A stretch of 64,000 nt of DNA, taken from positions 62,001 through 126,000 of the forward strand of contig NZ_JAHMHW010000004.1 of NCBI RefSeq assembly GCF_020169515.1, in the 5' to 3' direction. Positions 52,876 through 61,992 of this stretch are shown here, one piece after another. The position numbers and the translations under genes were made by a program. The notes under the pieces are model-generated. The model was not told the DNA's origin, searched no databases, and was given only the letters and a program-made list of their open reading frames with translations. Source of the DNA: Paenibacillus vietnamensis (GTDB taxonomy: Bacteria > Bacillota > Bacilli > Paenibacillales > Paenibacillaceae). Numbering within the stretch: position 1 is the first letter of the stretch; every line of letters begins with the position of its first letter.

Positions 52876-53589
52876 TTATGGCTTTCTCTTTCGTACCAGA
52901 CCGCACGCATATTGAAAGGTCAGCAGGAGCGATTCCATGGCCAGATACAGGCCTTGGGTCAGATCGGCAGATTGCTCCGCAATGTTCTCCAGCTGAATTT
53001 CCGCTCCATACATGCGGTGGCTTTGGATCAAATCGTCCTGCATTTCGGAGTTCATGTAGTGAATTTCGGTGTTTCGCCGCTTTCGCAGCCTGTTTGTCGC
53101 TTCCTTGTACTTCTCTTTAACGTCGTTCAGCTTCCATGTCAGCTCCGGATGGGCTTTTTTCTCCCGCATGTTTCGCAGGACGGTAAAATAGGAAAAATGC
53201 GGCTTGATCCTTTCGGTCCGCATATCGAGCAGCTCGTTGAGCAGCGTGCCCAGCTTGTCCATCAAGGAAAATACGCGGATGAAGCCGTTTTTATCGAAAT
53301 AGATATACCGATTATAATGGATTCTTTCTTCCGCTGTCATTTGTTTGATGGATGTAGACTTTATTTTTTGTTGAAATTGGAGTGCTGCATAGTGGCTCTG
53401 CTCAAGCTCGTCCAGCGCAGCCTGCAGCCCTAATGTCCATATTTCGAATTTGCGCAGCTGATGGTCGCTGTCTGCTCCCGCTTTAATTTGCTTCGAGACG
53501 ATGGATACGAACTGCTCCATTACACGAAACGTTTCTGCGAGTGTTCCTTCTGCTGCTCTCTTAGGTTCGTCAAACAGAAAACGCAGCAT
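52876..53589 (-). CDS. HEPN-like helical protein (Cthe_2314 type)
   Basis: This 237-residue all-helical protein carries R172-N-T-E-I-H177, an Rx4H motif as found in HEPN RNase domains. It has a basic stretch around it (NRLRKRRNTEIHYMN). It resembles the Cthe_2314 HEPN group by overall pattern, without a search. HEPN proteins often act in toxin-antitoxin or defence systems. Here no antitoxin nucleotidyltransferase is adjacent. It lies between a large inverted repeat upstream and the SDR gene downstream. Confidence 0.65.
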   Translation of the reverse strand: MLRFLFDEPKRAAEGTLAETFRVMEQFVSIVSKQIKAGADSDHQLRKFEIWTLGLQAALDELEQSHYAALQFQQKIKSTSIKQMTAEERIHYNRYIYFDKNGFIRVFSLMDKLGTLLNELLDMRTERIKPHFSYFTVLRNMREKKAHPELTWKLNDVKEKYKEATNRLRKRRNTEIHYMNSEMQDDLIQSHRMYGAEIQLENIAEQSADLTQGLYLAMESLLLTFQYACGLVRKRKP

Positions 53590-53639
53590 AACCGGCCAGT
53601 CCCTTCATGTAAGTTGACATCATAGCGATAGTCCGCTGC

Positions 53640-53761
53640 GCGTGCCATTTGATCTTCCAATCGCCTTGAAACCCCATTCTTCTGATTTTCTTGGACCTTA
53701 ATAGGTGAAGAATGGGGCTTCAAAAGCGACCGCTTCGCTTTTCCAGATTCAAATGGCCCGC
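53640..53761. repeat. Nested inverted repeat of about 120 bp
   Basis: The outer arms GCGTGCCATTTGA (53640-53652) and TCAAATGGCCCGC (53749-53761) pair with one mismatch. The inner arms TTGAAACCCCATTCTTC (53666-53682) and its complement (53707-53723) also pair with one mismatch. A third small hairpin (AAAGCGA/TCGCTTTT, about 53723-53742) lies in the right half. No U tract follows on either strand, so this is more than a plain terminator. Confidence 0.8.
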
Positions 53762-53775
53762 TCCGCTTCTCGCTT

Positions 53776-55539
53776 CTATAGCTTGTACTCCGTCCACCTG
53801 CGATCCACAAGTTCAACAATGTCCTCGCGCGGGAACAGCTCGTCCGGATAACCCGGCTTCATGCGCGCGTCGATGACAATCGGCAGCTTGTAGCCGAAAT
53901 GGTGGCGGCGAACGTCCGATTTGGCATATATATCGTCCGCCGGGTTAAAGCGGGTGAAAACCGTCCATAAAAATGGCGTTTGCGCGTCCGCGACAGCCGC
54001 GTCGTCCGCCAAAATGACAAGCGGCCAGTCGGTGCCTTTGTCCGCAAGCCGGTCCAGAAGCCGCTCGGCAAGCTTGGGCTCCGCCTCATAAGAGGCGCCG
54101 GAGACGACTAGGCAGCCGCGGCAGTACGGCCTTGCATCCGTAATTTCATCGATCGGGCCTTCATTGTAAGTACCGGGAAGCTCACGCACAGGGTCTCCTA
54201 CGCCGAGCATAATCGCCTTGCTGCCGTGATTCAGCTTGCCGCCCGTGTAATCGAGCGTATCGTGTGAGGTCTGATCAAAGACAAACAGGTCGGATTCAGG
54301 CTTAAAGCGCTCCAGCACCGTCTCGAGCAGGCTGGAGAAGTTGTCCAGCCGAACCGCTTGATTCGTAACGATCAGAAACTTGGTCAGCGTAAGCTGTCCT
54401 TCTCCTAGAATGCGGAAAGCGGATGTCAGCGCTTCCCTTGAATAGCTTTCCCTAACAACCGCTGCGGCAAGCGCATGGAAGCCGGTCTCCGCGTAAGTCC
54501 ACAAATCCTTGACGCCGGGCATCGCCATCGGAAACGCCGGCGAAAGAAGCTTCTGCAAAAATTCACCCAAGTAATAATCCTCTTGGCGCGGCTTGCCGAC
54601 TACGGTCGCCGGATAAATCGCATCTTTTCGGTGCCACATGTGGCTCACGTTGAACACCGGGAAATCGTGCGTTAAGGAATAATAGCCGTAATGGTCCCCG
54701 AAAGGCCCCTCCGGCCGCCTGATATGCGGCGGCACAAGCCCGCTGATGACGAATTCGGCTTCGGATGGAATGCGGTGCGTGCCGTTCGGGTCTTTAACGA
54801 CCGGCAGCTTGCCGCCGATAATGAGCGATGCGAGCAGCAGCTCCGGCAAATGCTCCGGCACAGGCGCAATCGCGGAAGCGATCAGAGCCGGAGGTCCGCC
54901 CAGAAAGACGGATACCGGCAGCGCTTGGTTCAGCTTCTCTGCTTCATGGTAGTGAAAGCCGCCGCCCTTATGTATTTGCCAGTGCATGCCTGTCGTCGAG
55001 TCGTCGAAAATCTGCATTCTATACATCCCGAGATTATGCTGCTTGCGGTGCTCCGGATGCTCCGTATACACCAGCGGGAGCGTAATAAACGGGCCGCCGT
55101 CCTCCTGCCAGCTCGTAATCGCAGGCAAACCCGCAAGCGGATTTTCCCGTTTGCAGGCCTGCAGAATCGGAGCATTGCCGGCGGTTACTTCCTTCAGGCC
55201 AACCTTCAGCATGTCCCAAATCAAATTTTTCTCGCCCCATATCGCTTTCGGTGTCGGAGGGAGCACACGGTCCATCGCGCCGACAATTTGCTTCATTAAC
55301 GCTTCCGGCCGGGGACCGAAGGCGAGATCAACCCTGCGGCTCGTGCCGAACAGGTTCGTAACAATCGGGAACGGGCTGCCAAGCACGTTCGTGAACAGCA
55401 AAGCCGGACCTCCCGCATCGATGACGCGCCGGTGGATTTCCGCGACCTCCAAATTCGGATCCACCTGCGTATCGATGATCGCAAGATCGTTTTCGCGCTT
55501 CAGAACGTCCAAAAAGTCCCGTAAATTAGTAAAGCCCAC
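53776..55539 (-). CDS. UbiD-family decarboxylase, probable late menaquinone enzyme
   Basis: This 587-residue UbiD-type decarboxylase would use prenylated FMN. It begins GFTNLRDFLDVLKREND, as family members do, and has the conserved PEGPFGDHYGYYS segment. It is longer than E. coli UbiD and closer in size to the long UbiD proteins linked to the futalosine pathway, where a naphthoate decarboxylase is needed (MqnL role). Two mqn genes in the window support this, but no UbiX-like flavin prenyltransferase lies here. The GTG start overlaps the ctaA stop (TAGTG). Confidence 0.82.
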   Translation of the reverse strand: MGFTNLRDFLDVLKRENDLAIIDTQVDPNLEVAEIHRRVIDAGGPALLFTNVLGSPFPIVTNLFGTSRRVDLAFGPRPEALMKQIVGAMDRVLPPTPKAIWGEKNLIWDMLKVGLKEVTAGNAPILQACKRENPLAGLPAITSWQEDGGPFITLPLVYTEHPEHRKQHNLGMYRMQIFDDSTTGMHWQIHKGGGFHYHEAEKLNQALPVSVFLGGPPALIASAIAPVPEHLPELLLASLIIGGKLPVVKDPNGTHRIPSEAEFVISGLVPPHIRRPEGPFGDHYGYYSLTHDFPVFNVSHMWHRKDAIYPATVVGKPRQEDYYLGEFLQKLLSPAFPMAMPGVKDLWTYAETGFHALAAAVVRESYSREALTSAFRILGEGQLTLTKFLIVTNQAVRLDNFSSLLETVLERFKPESDLFVFDQTSHDTLDYTGGKLNHGSKAIMLGVGDPVRELPGTYNEGPIDEITDARPYCRGCLVVSGASYEAEPKLAERLLDRLADKGTDWPLVILADDAAVADAQTPFLWTVFTRFNPADDIYAKSDVRRHHFGYKLPIVIDARMKPGYPDELFPREDIVELVDRRWTEYKL

Positions 55540-56471
55540 TACCTGCCACGCCCTTCCCTAAACCGCCATGAGCGAATTAAAATGTCCATTAATAGTCCGA
55601 ATAAACCGGTAACGATTAGATTATGCAATAAATTCGTAAATAAAAACAAATCCGAATTCGTAATCGTAAAAGTGAGCAGAGCTCCGCTGAAAATTTGAGT
55701 TACGACAAGACCGAGAACCCACGCAGCCGGCTTCGCCAATCCGGCGTCGCCATGGCTTGTTTTGCGGATATGAACGTATAATCCCGCAATGCTGAGCGCC
55801 AAGATGAAAGCGGCAACCCTGTGTACGAACACAGCTCCGGTAGCTCCGCTGATTTCCGGCACGATTTCTCCGTTGCACAAAGGCCATCCGAGACAGCCTC
55901 CACCGGACTCGGTATGCCGGATAAAGGCGCCTAAATAAACGACGACGTAAGTATAAATCGATACCGCAAGCACCCGGGGAAAGATCGAGCTTGGCACCGT
56001 AAACGAGGCTGGGGTGCCCCGCTTCGCGCGGAAGGTCCAGATCACAAGAAGCAAGGTCGATGCGAACGCGATTAACGAAATGCCGAAATGAATGGCCATG
56101 ACGGCCGGCGATTGAGGCCACTTCACCGCAGCTGCGCCCATAAGCGCTTGTATGATTGTAAACGATAAAGCCCCTCCCGCATAAAATAGAGGTTCTTTAA
56201 AGGCTGTGCTGTCTTTTCTATATTTCAGCAGCATCCCGATAAAAGCGGCCAAGACGAGTATACCTACGACCCCGCTGACCAGACGGTGCGAATATTCAAT
56301 CATCGATTCAATCGTATACGCAGGAATAAATTTACCGTGGCATAACGGCCAATCATCGCCGCAGCCGCGGCCGGAGCCCGTATTCGTGACCAGCGCCCCG
56401 CCGAGCAGTACGAGAAGCATTCCGATGCACGCAGCGATTGCCAGCATGCGAAAACGCCCGGTTACCTTCAT
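55539..56471 (-). CDS. ctaA: Heme A synthase CtaA
   Basis: This 310-residue membrane protein has eight helices in two four-helix repeats. It oxidises the C8 methyl of heme O to make heme A for aa3-type oxidases. Conserved histidines occur in EYSHRLVSG, MAIHFGISL, VFVHRVAAF and NLLHNLIVTG. The two cysteine pairs on outer loops (GCGDDWPLC and GCLGWPLC) are present. The ATG at 56471 is favoured by position relative to the first helix. The gene is translationally coupled to the UbiD-family gene. Confidence 0.95.
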   Translation of the reverse strand: MKVTGRFRMLAIAACIGMLLVLLGGALVTNTGSGRGCGDDWPLCHGKFIPAYTIESMIEYSHRLVSGVVGILVLAAFIGMLLKYRKDSTAFKEPLFYAGGALSFTIIQALMGAAAVKWPQSPAVMAIHFGISLIAFASTLLLVIWTFRAKRGTPASFTVPSSIFPRVLAVSIYTYVVVYLGAFIRHTESGGGCLGWPLCNGEIVPEISGATGAVFVHRVAAFILALSIAGLYVHIRKTSHGDAGLAKPAAWVLGLVVTQIFSGALLTFTITNSDLFLFTNLLHNLIVTGLFGLLMDILIRSWRFREGRGR

Positions 56472-56592
56472 GAAATCACCCAGTTCCAAAAGAGATTGTG
56501 TAGTACCTTTCGCCTAGCGACAGTACAATTATAGCCATAAAAAAAGGCAAAAGCCATGTTGAAAATGTGACACTTCCCTGCCTGTTCCGTTA

Positions 56593-56640
56593 CAAAACGA
56601 AAGCCCGCGCTTGGGAAGGCTTGCCCCCAAACGCGGACTA
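56593..56640 (-). terminator. Terminator of the thioredoxin-like gene
   Basis: GTCCGCGTTTGGG pairs with CCCAAGCGCGGGC, then TTTCGTTTTG on the minus strand. Confidence 0.78.
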
Positions 56641-56644
56641 TCCA

Positions 56645-56992
56645 TTACTTATGGCTTAATGCGTCGCTTACCTGAATCGCACGATCGGTAAATTGCTCAA
56701 TCTCCTCGCGCGTCTTGCGGAGCTTGCTTACGAAGCGGACGAGCTCCCGGCCGTTCCGAAAGGCGATAAAGCTCGGAATTCCGAGTATGTTCAGCTCGGA
56801 GCACAGATCCGGCAAATCGTCGCGGTCAAGCTCCACGAATGAGGCCCGCCCTTCATAAGACCTTTCCAAATCAGGCATAAACGGATCGATAAAATGGCAA
56901 TCCTTGCACCACGTTGTTTTAAACACCGCAATTGTCAGCTCATCACGGGCAACCGCTCCGCGAAATTCGGCTTCTGTTGTTAGTTTATTCAT
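56645..56992 (-). CDS. Thioredoxin-like protein
   Basis: This 115-residue protein has a thioredoxin fold and redox motif CKDC (C29-C32) in FKTTWCKDCHF. The cis-proline segment GIPSFIAF is also intact. CKDC differs from the CGPC of housekeeping thioredoxin and resembles YtpP/YdbP-type proteins in Bacillota. The partner is unknown. Confidence 0.88.
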   Translation of the reverse strand: MNKLTTEAEFRGAVARDELTIAVFKTTWCKDCHFIDPFMPDLERSYEGRASFVELDRDDLPDLCSELNILGIPSFIAFRNGRELVRFVSKLRKTREEIEQFTDRAIQVSDALSHK

Positions 56993-57045
56993 TACGCACC
57001 TCTACTAATTACATGATAGCAGCCAAGCCTGCAGAAATTCTTAGC

Positions 57046-58725
57046 TTATAATTCCCTTTCAAGCGTAAATATTTTCTCATCGTCGTAAAATTCGCTCCAG
57101 CTAATCTTTGCCCTCAATACACGGGCCAAATCGCGCGCCGGCACATAGGAGACGCCGTCGACCAGTGTAACCGGGAAGGACCACGTTTCCGTCTTTCCGT
57201 TCACGACCGCTTTGTCGCTGCCGATCTTAACGGAAACGGTCGTATCCGTCGCTTCGTCGTACAGCTTGATGCCTTTCGATTTGGCGTTGTATTCGATCGA
57301 TGCTCCCAGGCTGTCCGCCGTATCGCGCAGCGGTATAATCGTAATGCCCGCCGCTGTCAAAATGGCCGGATTATATTCATCATACGGATACCAGGTGACG
57401 GTCTGATTAGCGATATGGAACTTGTTTTTCAGCAGATCGTAGATGTCGGAGCTTTCGTCGAAATGCTTCAGGAACTGGTACCCCTGCATCTCGAACAGCG
57501 CTTCGGCGCTAAACGCATCGTCGGTTTCTGCAGGTGCGTCTGCAACTACGGCACCGTTCACGTTCCAGGCTTCGCTCTCCAGCTTGATCGTTATGCCTTT
57601 GAATGGCATCGCTCCTATTCCATATGCAAAACCGTATCCAAACTGTTCATCGAAATATTCAACATCAGGATCCGCTTCATTGCCAACATTCTCTTCAGCT
57701 GCCTGATCCGTCTCCTCTTCACTCGGCACATAAGTCAGCTCATACAGCTGCTTGCGGATATCCAGCTTGCTGTCCACGTACATATCCGCTTTGATAACAA
57801 GATCCTTGCTGAACATCTCCTCGATCACTTCTTGATCTTCATCGTCCATGCGGGCCAGCTCCGCCTGCAAGTCCTCAAGCATGACGAACAGCTCTTCCGC
57901 CGCCTGCTCCTTCAGCTCCTCCGGTGTAGGTGCGTCCAGGCCGCCTTCCTCGAACGGATTCACGGAGCCAATCGCCTCCCACACATCCGGATTGCGCTGC
58001 AGGATGTCGAAGACCCCTTCGATCATGCTCTCGAAGCCCTCACGGTCCGCAACAAGCGCGTCCACATACTTTTTCACCAGCGCCCAAATTTCCGGCCCGT
58101 TCAAATAGGCATGGACATGCATAAGCGATGTCGCGGAGCCGTTGACCGGTTCGACCGCCGGCTTCACCTGAATCCGTTCCGGATTCGGCAAATTGTCGAT
58201 GACGTACGCGCCGATCGTGTCGAGCGCTTCGTGGCCGAGCGCAGTCAAAGACTCGTCGTCAAGCCCGTCCGCTTCTTCCGTATTTATGCCGGCCGCCGCG
58301 CCAAGCAGGCTTTCGCTTGTCAGATCCAGCACGAACGGCTGCTTCGCCCCTTCAAGCTCCAGCACGGCAAGCGTATCCGACATTTGTAAGGAGAAGCCGA
58401 TGCCGATCTCGTCACCGAGCTGCAGGCTGCCGTTCATGGACATATGCTCCTCGTCCTGCAGCTTCACTTGATCAAGCTTCAGCTTTATGCTGGTAAACAG
58501 CTTAATAAGCTCCTGATCCTCCTCCGGCATTTCCGCAAGCGCTTCTTCGTCCAGCAGCAGCTTCAGCTCCAGCGTCTGATTCCCTTCGCTTGACGTTACC
58601 TTCAGCGCCTTTTTAAGCACCGCATTAAAATCCACGCCCGCTACCGCCTGGCAGCCGGCAACGAACACCAGCGCTAATGCCAGCAGCAGCGCCAGCAGCC
58701 TGCTGCGTTTCCCCAATTTCCCCAT
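57046..58725 (-). CDS. Lipoprotein with C-terminal stalk (copper amine oxidase N-like) domain
   Basis: This 559-residue exported lipoprotein has the lipobox VAGC near residue 25. The long middle is acidic and helix-rich and has no domain that I recognise. The last 90 residues form the copper-amine-oxidase-like stalk domain (IIPLRDTADSLGASIEYNAKSK, SYVPARDLARVLRAKISW), a wall-associated module frequent in Paenibacillus. It is not a copper oxidase. The paired PLR/PAR beta-motifs are clear. Confidence 0.83.
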   Translation of the reverse strand: MGKLGKRSRLLALLLALALVFVAGCQAVAGVDFNAVLKKALKVTSSEGNQTLELKLLLDEEALAEMPEEDQELIKLFTSIKLKLDQVKLQDEEHMSMNGSLQLGDEIGIGFSLQMSDTLAVLELEGAKQPFVLDLTSESLLGAAAGINTEEADGLDDESLTALGHEALDTIGAYVIDNLPNPERIQVKPAVEPVNGSATSLMHVHAYLNGPEIWALVKKYVDALVADREGFESMIEGVFDILQRNPDVWEAIGSVNPFEEGGLDAPTPEELKEQAAEELFVMLEDLQAELARMDDEDQEVIEEMFSKDLVIKADMYVDSKLDIRKQLYELTYVPSEEETDQAAEENVGNEADPDVEYFDEQFGYGFAYGIGAMPFKGITIKLESEAWNVNGAVVADAPAETDDAFSAEALFEMQGYQFLKHFDESSDIYDLLKNKFHIANQTVTWYPYDEYNPAILTAAGITIIPLRDTADSLGASIEYNAKSKGIKLYDEATDTTVSVKIGSDKAVVNGKTETWSFPVTLVDGVSYVPARDLARVLRAKISWSEFYDDEKIFTLEREL

Positions 58726-58843
58726 TAAATCCGACCTCTCCCCACATTCATTATCTATAAGTCAACAGCCTCTCAAACTCTATTAAATTGTACAAGAGAC
58801 TCTATCAATTGTAAATGTATGGAAAGCACTTCTTTTGTCGAAT

Positions 58844-58872
58844 AAGGCGCCCTTCAACCGGAAGGGCGCCTT
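58844..58872. terminator. Hairpin after the SpoVB-like gene
   Basis: AAGGCGCCCTTC / GAAGGGCGCCTT perfect 12-bp arms with a 5-base loop. The better T tract is on the plus strand, but the gene it follows is on the minus strand. Confidence 0.65.
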
Positions 58873-58877
58873 TGTTT

Positions 58878-60515
58878 TTAGACCGATTTTTTGAAAAATG
58901 GCTTTAAGATCAGCATAAGCAGCTTGCGCACCGGACCCGGGAATGACCGGATATCCTCCGGCGTCACGACCCGCAGCGCCGCGAGCAGCACCAGGTACAG
59001 CCCTCCCACGACGACGGCTGCCGCTCCCCCTGCGGCAAGGTACGACAGCTTGGCCTGCCAGCCTTCCGTCAACGCGAGCACGGCGGTTTCCGTCACCCAG
59101 CCGGCAGCGGCCGGAATCGCAATCGCAAGCATATACGGAACCCATCGGCGGCCGAGCACGTTCAGCTTCACTTCTTTGTTGATCGTTCTCATGTTCAGCA
59201 GGGTTATGGCGATGAAGCAGACCGAGGAGCTGAGAATCAGGCCGTAAACGCCTATCCAAGGCGCCAGTGCAAGGCTGAGAACAACCTTCATAGCGAAGCC
59301 TGCAAAGGTGTGCATCATCGGCAGGCGCGGCTTATCAAGACCGTAAAGCACAGAGTTCGTCGTCATCATCGTAATCTGAAAAATCGTCCCCGCGGTAAGA
59401 AGAGCGACCGCTCCGCTGCCGCTAGGGCTGCTGAAGAGCAGGCCGGTAACCGAGTGGGCTGCGACTGTCAGCAGCAGCGCCACGGGCACGCCCGTAAAGC
59501 AGACGATCCGCATGACGAGCGACGATTGCCGCTGTACCTCGTCCATATTGTTCAGCGAATAAGCCGACGAAATGACCGGGATGATCGAGGCGCCGAGCGC
59601 AATGGCCAATATCGGCGGGATGCCGGCCAATGCCATCGCTTTCGTCGAGTAGTTGGCCAGGATGACGGCGGCCGATTCCTCGGTGTACAGGGACGCAGTA
59701 AGACGCATAAATAAAGACAAGTCGAAGAAATACACAAACTGCACCGTCATAGCCGTCACGACGGCAGGAATGGACATGGTGAATATTTCACGGTAAATCG
59801 TGCGGAAAGGCAGCTTCGCAGCGGCCGCGCTTCCGCTATTCCGAACCTCTGCTTTCGGCTGCTCTGAGGCATCCTGCTTCTTCAGCTTTCTTGCGAACCA
59901 GAGCATGACCCCAAACGCGCCCAAGCTGCCGAACACGCTGCCGAAGGCGATCGCCGCAGCGCCCCAATCGTCGCCGTAGCCGAGACCGAGTATGATGAGC
60001 GCCAATCCGATGCCGCCGATAATCCGCAATATTTGTTCGACGATTTGGGAAATGCCGCCCGCCGACATAATCTGTCTGCCTTGAAAATAACCCCGCGTCA
60101 TCGCAATAACGGGGAACAGCAGCAGAGCGGGAGCGATGGCCTGCAGTGACAGGGCCGCGTAAGGCACTTTTGAAATTTTCGCATATGCAGGCGCCGTCAC
60201 GAACATGGCCGTGGCCAAAATAACGCCGGTAACCGCACCGAACAGCAGAGCCGCCTTATAAATCCGCTTCGCCTCATCCGGCCTGCCGAGCGCATAGCGC
60301 TGTGAAATCATTTTGCTGATCGTAACCGGGATGCCGCCAGTGGCGACGGTAAGCAGCAGCAAATACAATTGATTGGCCGCGTTAAATGCGGCCTGGCCGT
60401 CGGGCCCGAGCATGTAGTCAAGCGGAATTCGCTGAAACAGCCCGAGAAACCGGGCTGTAAGGGCGGCGGCAGCCAAAATGAGCGTGCCTTTGATTAATGA
60501 GTCTTTTTTTAGCAT
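58878..60515 (-). CDS. SpoVB/MurJ-like lipid-linked polysaccharide flippase
   Basis: This 545-residue protein with about 14 helices belongs to the MVF/SpoVB branch of the MOP exporters. These move lipid II or other polyprenyl-linked sugars across the membrane. The start (LIKGTLILAAAALTARFLGLFQRIPLDYMLG) is typical. Homologs act in spore cortex or vegetative wall synthesis, and sequence alone does not decide between them. The DUF456 gene lies 43 bases upstream on the same strand. Confidence 0.87.
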   Translation of the reverse strand: MLKKDSLIKGTLILAAAALTARFLGLFQRIPLDYMLGPDGQAAFNAANQLYLLLLTVATGGIPVTISKMISQRYALGRPDEAKRIYKAALLFGAVTGVILATAMFVTAPAYAKISKVPYAALSLQAIAPALLLFPVIAMTRGYFQGRQIMSAGGISQIVEQILRIIGGIGLALIILGLGYGDDWGAAAIAFGSVFGSLGAFGVMLWFARKLKKQDASEQPKAEVRNSGSAAAAKLPFRTIYREIFTMSIPAVVTAMTVQFVYFFDLSLFMRLTASLYTEESAAVILANYSTKAMALAGIPPILAIALGASIIPVISSAYSLNNMDEVQRQSSLVMRIVCFTGVPVALLLTVAAHSVTGLLFSSPSGSGAVALLTAGTIFQITMMTTNSVLYGLDKPRLPMMHTFAGFAMKVVLSLALAPWIGVYGLILSSSVCFIAITLLNMRTINKEVKLNVLGRRWVPYMLAIAIPAAAGWVTETAVLALTEGWQAKLSYLAAGGAAAVVVGGLYLVLLAALRVVTPEDIRSFPGPVRKLLMLILKPFFKKSV

Positions 60516-60558
60516 GGCGTATCGTAGAAGTCTCCTATTCTATAATTCAGTTCCCGTG

Positions 60559-61041
60559 TCAAAAAACAAGCCATAGAACAAACAGCACGATCATCAGCAG
60601 CTGAAGAATCACTTTCACTACGACGCTCGTGAATAATCCGACAACGGAGCCGATGCCGACCTTCATCGATTTCTCGAGGTTCGAGCCCGCGATCATTTCC
60701 CCGATCACCGCTCCGGCGAACGGTCCGATAATAAGGCCGAATCCCGGGATGACGAACGGCCCGATGATGAGTCCGATCGTGCTGCCGATAATCGAAGCCT
60801 TTGAGCCCCCGAACCGCTTGACTCCCCATGCGCTGACCGCGTAATCAGCCACAAACAGGACGATCACGATCAGCGTCTGTAAAATCCAGAAAATGACGCC
60901 GAACTCGCTGAAAGTAAAGAAAAAGCCGTAAACGAAAAAGGCTGCGTAAATCGCCAGCGCGCCGGGCAATATCGGATAGACGGCTCCGGCCATGCCCACC
61001 GCAAACAGCAGCACAATGATAATCCAGCCCAAAATGTCCAT
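60559..61041 (-). CDS. DUF456 membrane protein
   Basis: This 160-residue protein has four to five membrane helices. Two glycine-rich segments (GSKASIIGSTIGLIIGPF and GFGLIIGPFAGAVIGEM) are typical of DUF456 proteins, whose role is unknown. It sits seven bases after the HAD phosphatase gene, probably in one transcript with it and the SpoVB-like gene. Confidence 0.87.
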   Translation of the reverse strand: MDILGWIIIVLLFAVGMAGAVYPILPGALAIYAAFFVYGFFFTFSEFGVIFWILQTLIVIVLFVADYAVSAWGVKRFGGSKASIIGSTIGLIIGPFVIPGFGLIIGPFAGAVIGEMIAGSNLEKSMKVGIGSVVGLFTSVVVKVILQLLMIVLFVLWLVF

Positions 61042-61048
61042 TTACATC

Positions 61049-61801
61049 TCACCCTTTCAATACATGCCGTTTAATGACCTCCGCCACCCCGTGCTCATCA
61101 TTGGTCAGCGTGATGAAATCCGCCGCTTCTTTCACCGCTTCCTGGGCATTCCCCATCGCTACTCCGAGGCCCGCTTCGCGGATGGCCGCTATGTCGTTCA
61201 AACTGTCACCGACCGCGACGACCTGCGACATCTCGATCCCAAGCACTCCGCAAAGCTCCCGAAGGGCGCTCGCTTTCGATACGCCGAAAGGGTTCAGTTC
61301 CAAATTCCACGGGGAAGAATTCGTAATCTCCAGCGCTTCCCAGCTTTTCACCTCGGCCAGAATCGCTTCCCTTGCGCGGTCGTCCTCGGTGTAATAACCG
61401 AATTTTAACCAGTGATGCCCTTCATAGTCCCCGGCCGGATCGATCCATTTTTCTTTGTTGTAAATATCGTCCGTCGTATAAGCCCAGAACCAAACTTCGC
61501 TATGTACTAGAGCAAGCTCATGCAGCCTTTGAACGTAAGCGGGACTGAGCAGCGTCCGTTTGTGCAGCACATGCGGCCTTTGCCAAATTTCCCCTCCGTT
61601 CACCGTAATCATTGGCGTCTCCAGTTTCAGCTGCTCGGCAAAGGGCAGAGCGCTGCGAAAGCCGCGGCCGGTGGAAAAGCTGACGGTGATGCCAGCGTCC
61701 AGCGCCTTTTGAATCCATTCTGCGTTTTCCGCGCTGATTTCCGTCCGCTCGTTAAGCAAGGTCCCATCCATATCCAGTGCGATCAATTTATAATTACCCA
61801 C
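61049..61801 (-). CDS. Cof-type HAD-IIB phosphatase
   Basis: This 250-residue hydrolase has the HAD motifs DMDGT (nucleophile D, about residue 9), SFSTGRG, a lysine in VSKASAL and GDSLND near the C-terminus. The Cof-type C2 cap lies between motifs 2 and 3. Members act on sugar phosphates and cofactors such as pyridoxal phosphate. The exact substrate is unknown. The GTG at 61801 is preferred because AGGAGG lies nine bases upstream. Confidence 0.88.
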   Translation of the reverse strand: MGNYKLIALDMDGTLLNERTEISAENAEWIQKALDAGITVSFSTGRGFRSALPFAEQLKLETPMITVNGGEIWQRPHVLHKRTLLSPAYVQRLHELALVHSEVWFWAYTTDDIYNKEKWIDPAGDYEGHHWLKFGYYTEDDRAREAILAEVKSWEALEITNSSPWNLELNPFGVSKASALRELCGVLGIEMSQVVAVGDSLNDIAAIREAGLGVAMGNAQEAVKEAADFITLTNDEHGVAEVIKRHVLKG

Positions 61802-61923
61802 TTCTTGCTGCCTCCTCACACGATTCCGTTCACTAATCATCTATTTTAGCACATTTAGCCGGGATTCTAAACGCAAGATAGAGGTGCCCTCCCCCGGATC
61901 GGCCCCTGGAGGCATTCGAACCG

Positions 61924-61956
61924 AAAAAAAACGCCGGAGAGCAGCCTCCCGGCGAT
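61924..61956 (-). terminator. Terminator of the mnt-type operon
   Basis: CGCCGGGAGG...TCTCCGGCG hairpin followed by eight T on the minus strand. Confidence 0.88.
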
Positions 61957-61992
61957 TGTTCATGCGTATGAAGTTTAGAATGTCGTCCCGTT

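Noticed and set aside
57046..58725. Copper amine oxidase enzyme
   Set aside because: Only the stalk-type N-terminal module of that family is present, at the C-terminus of a lipoprotein. No catalytic domain.
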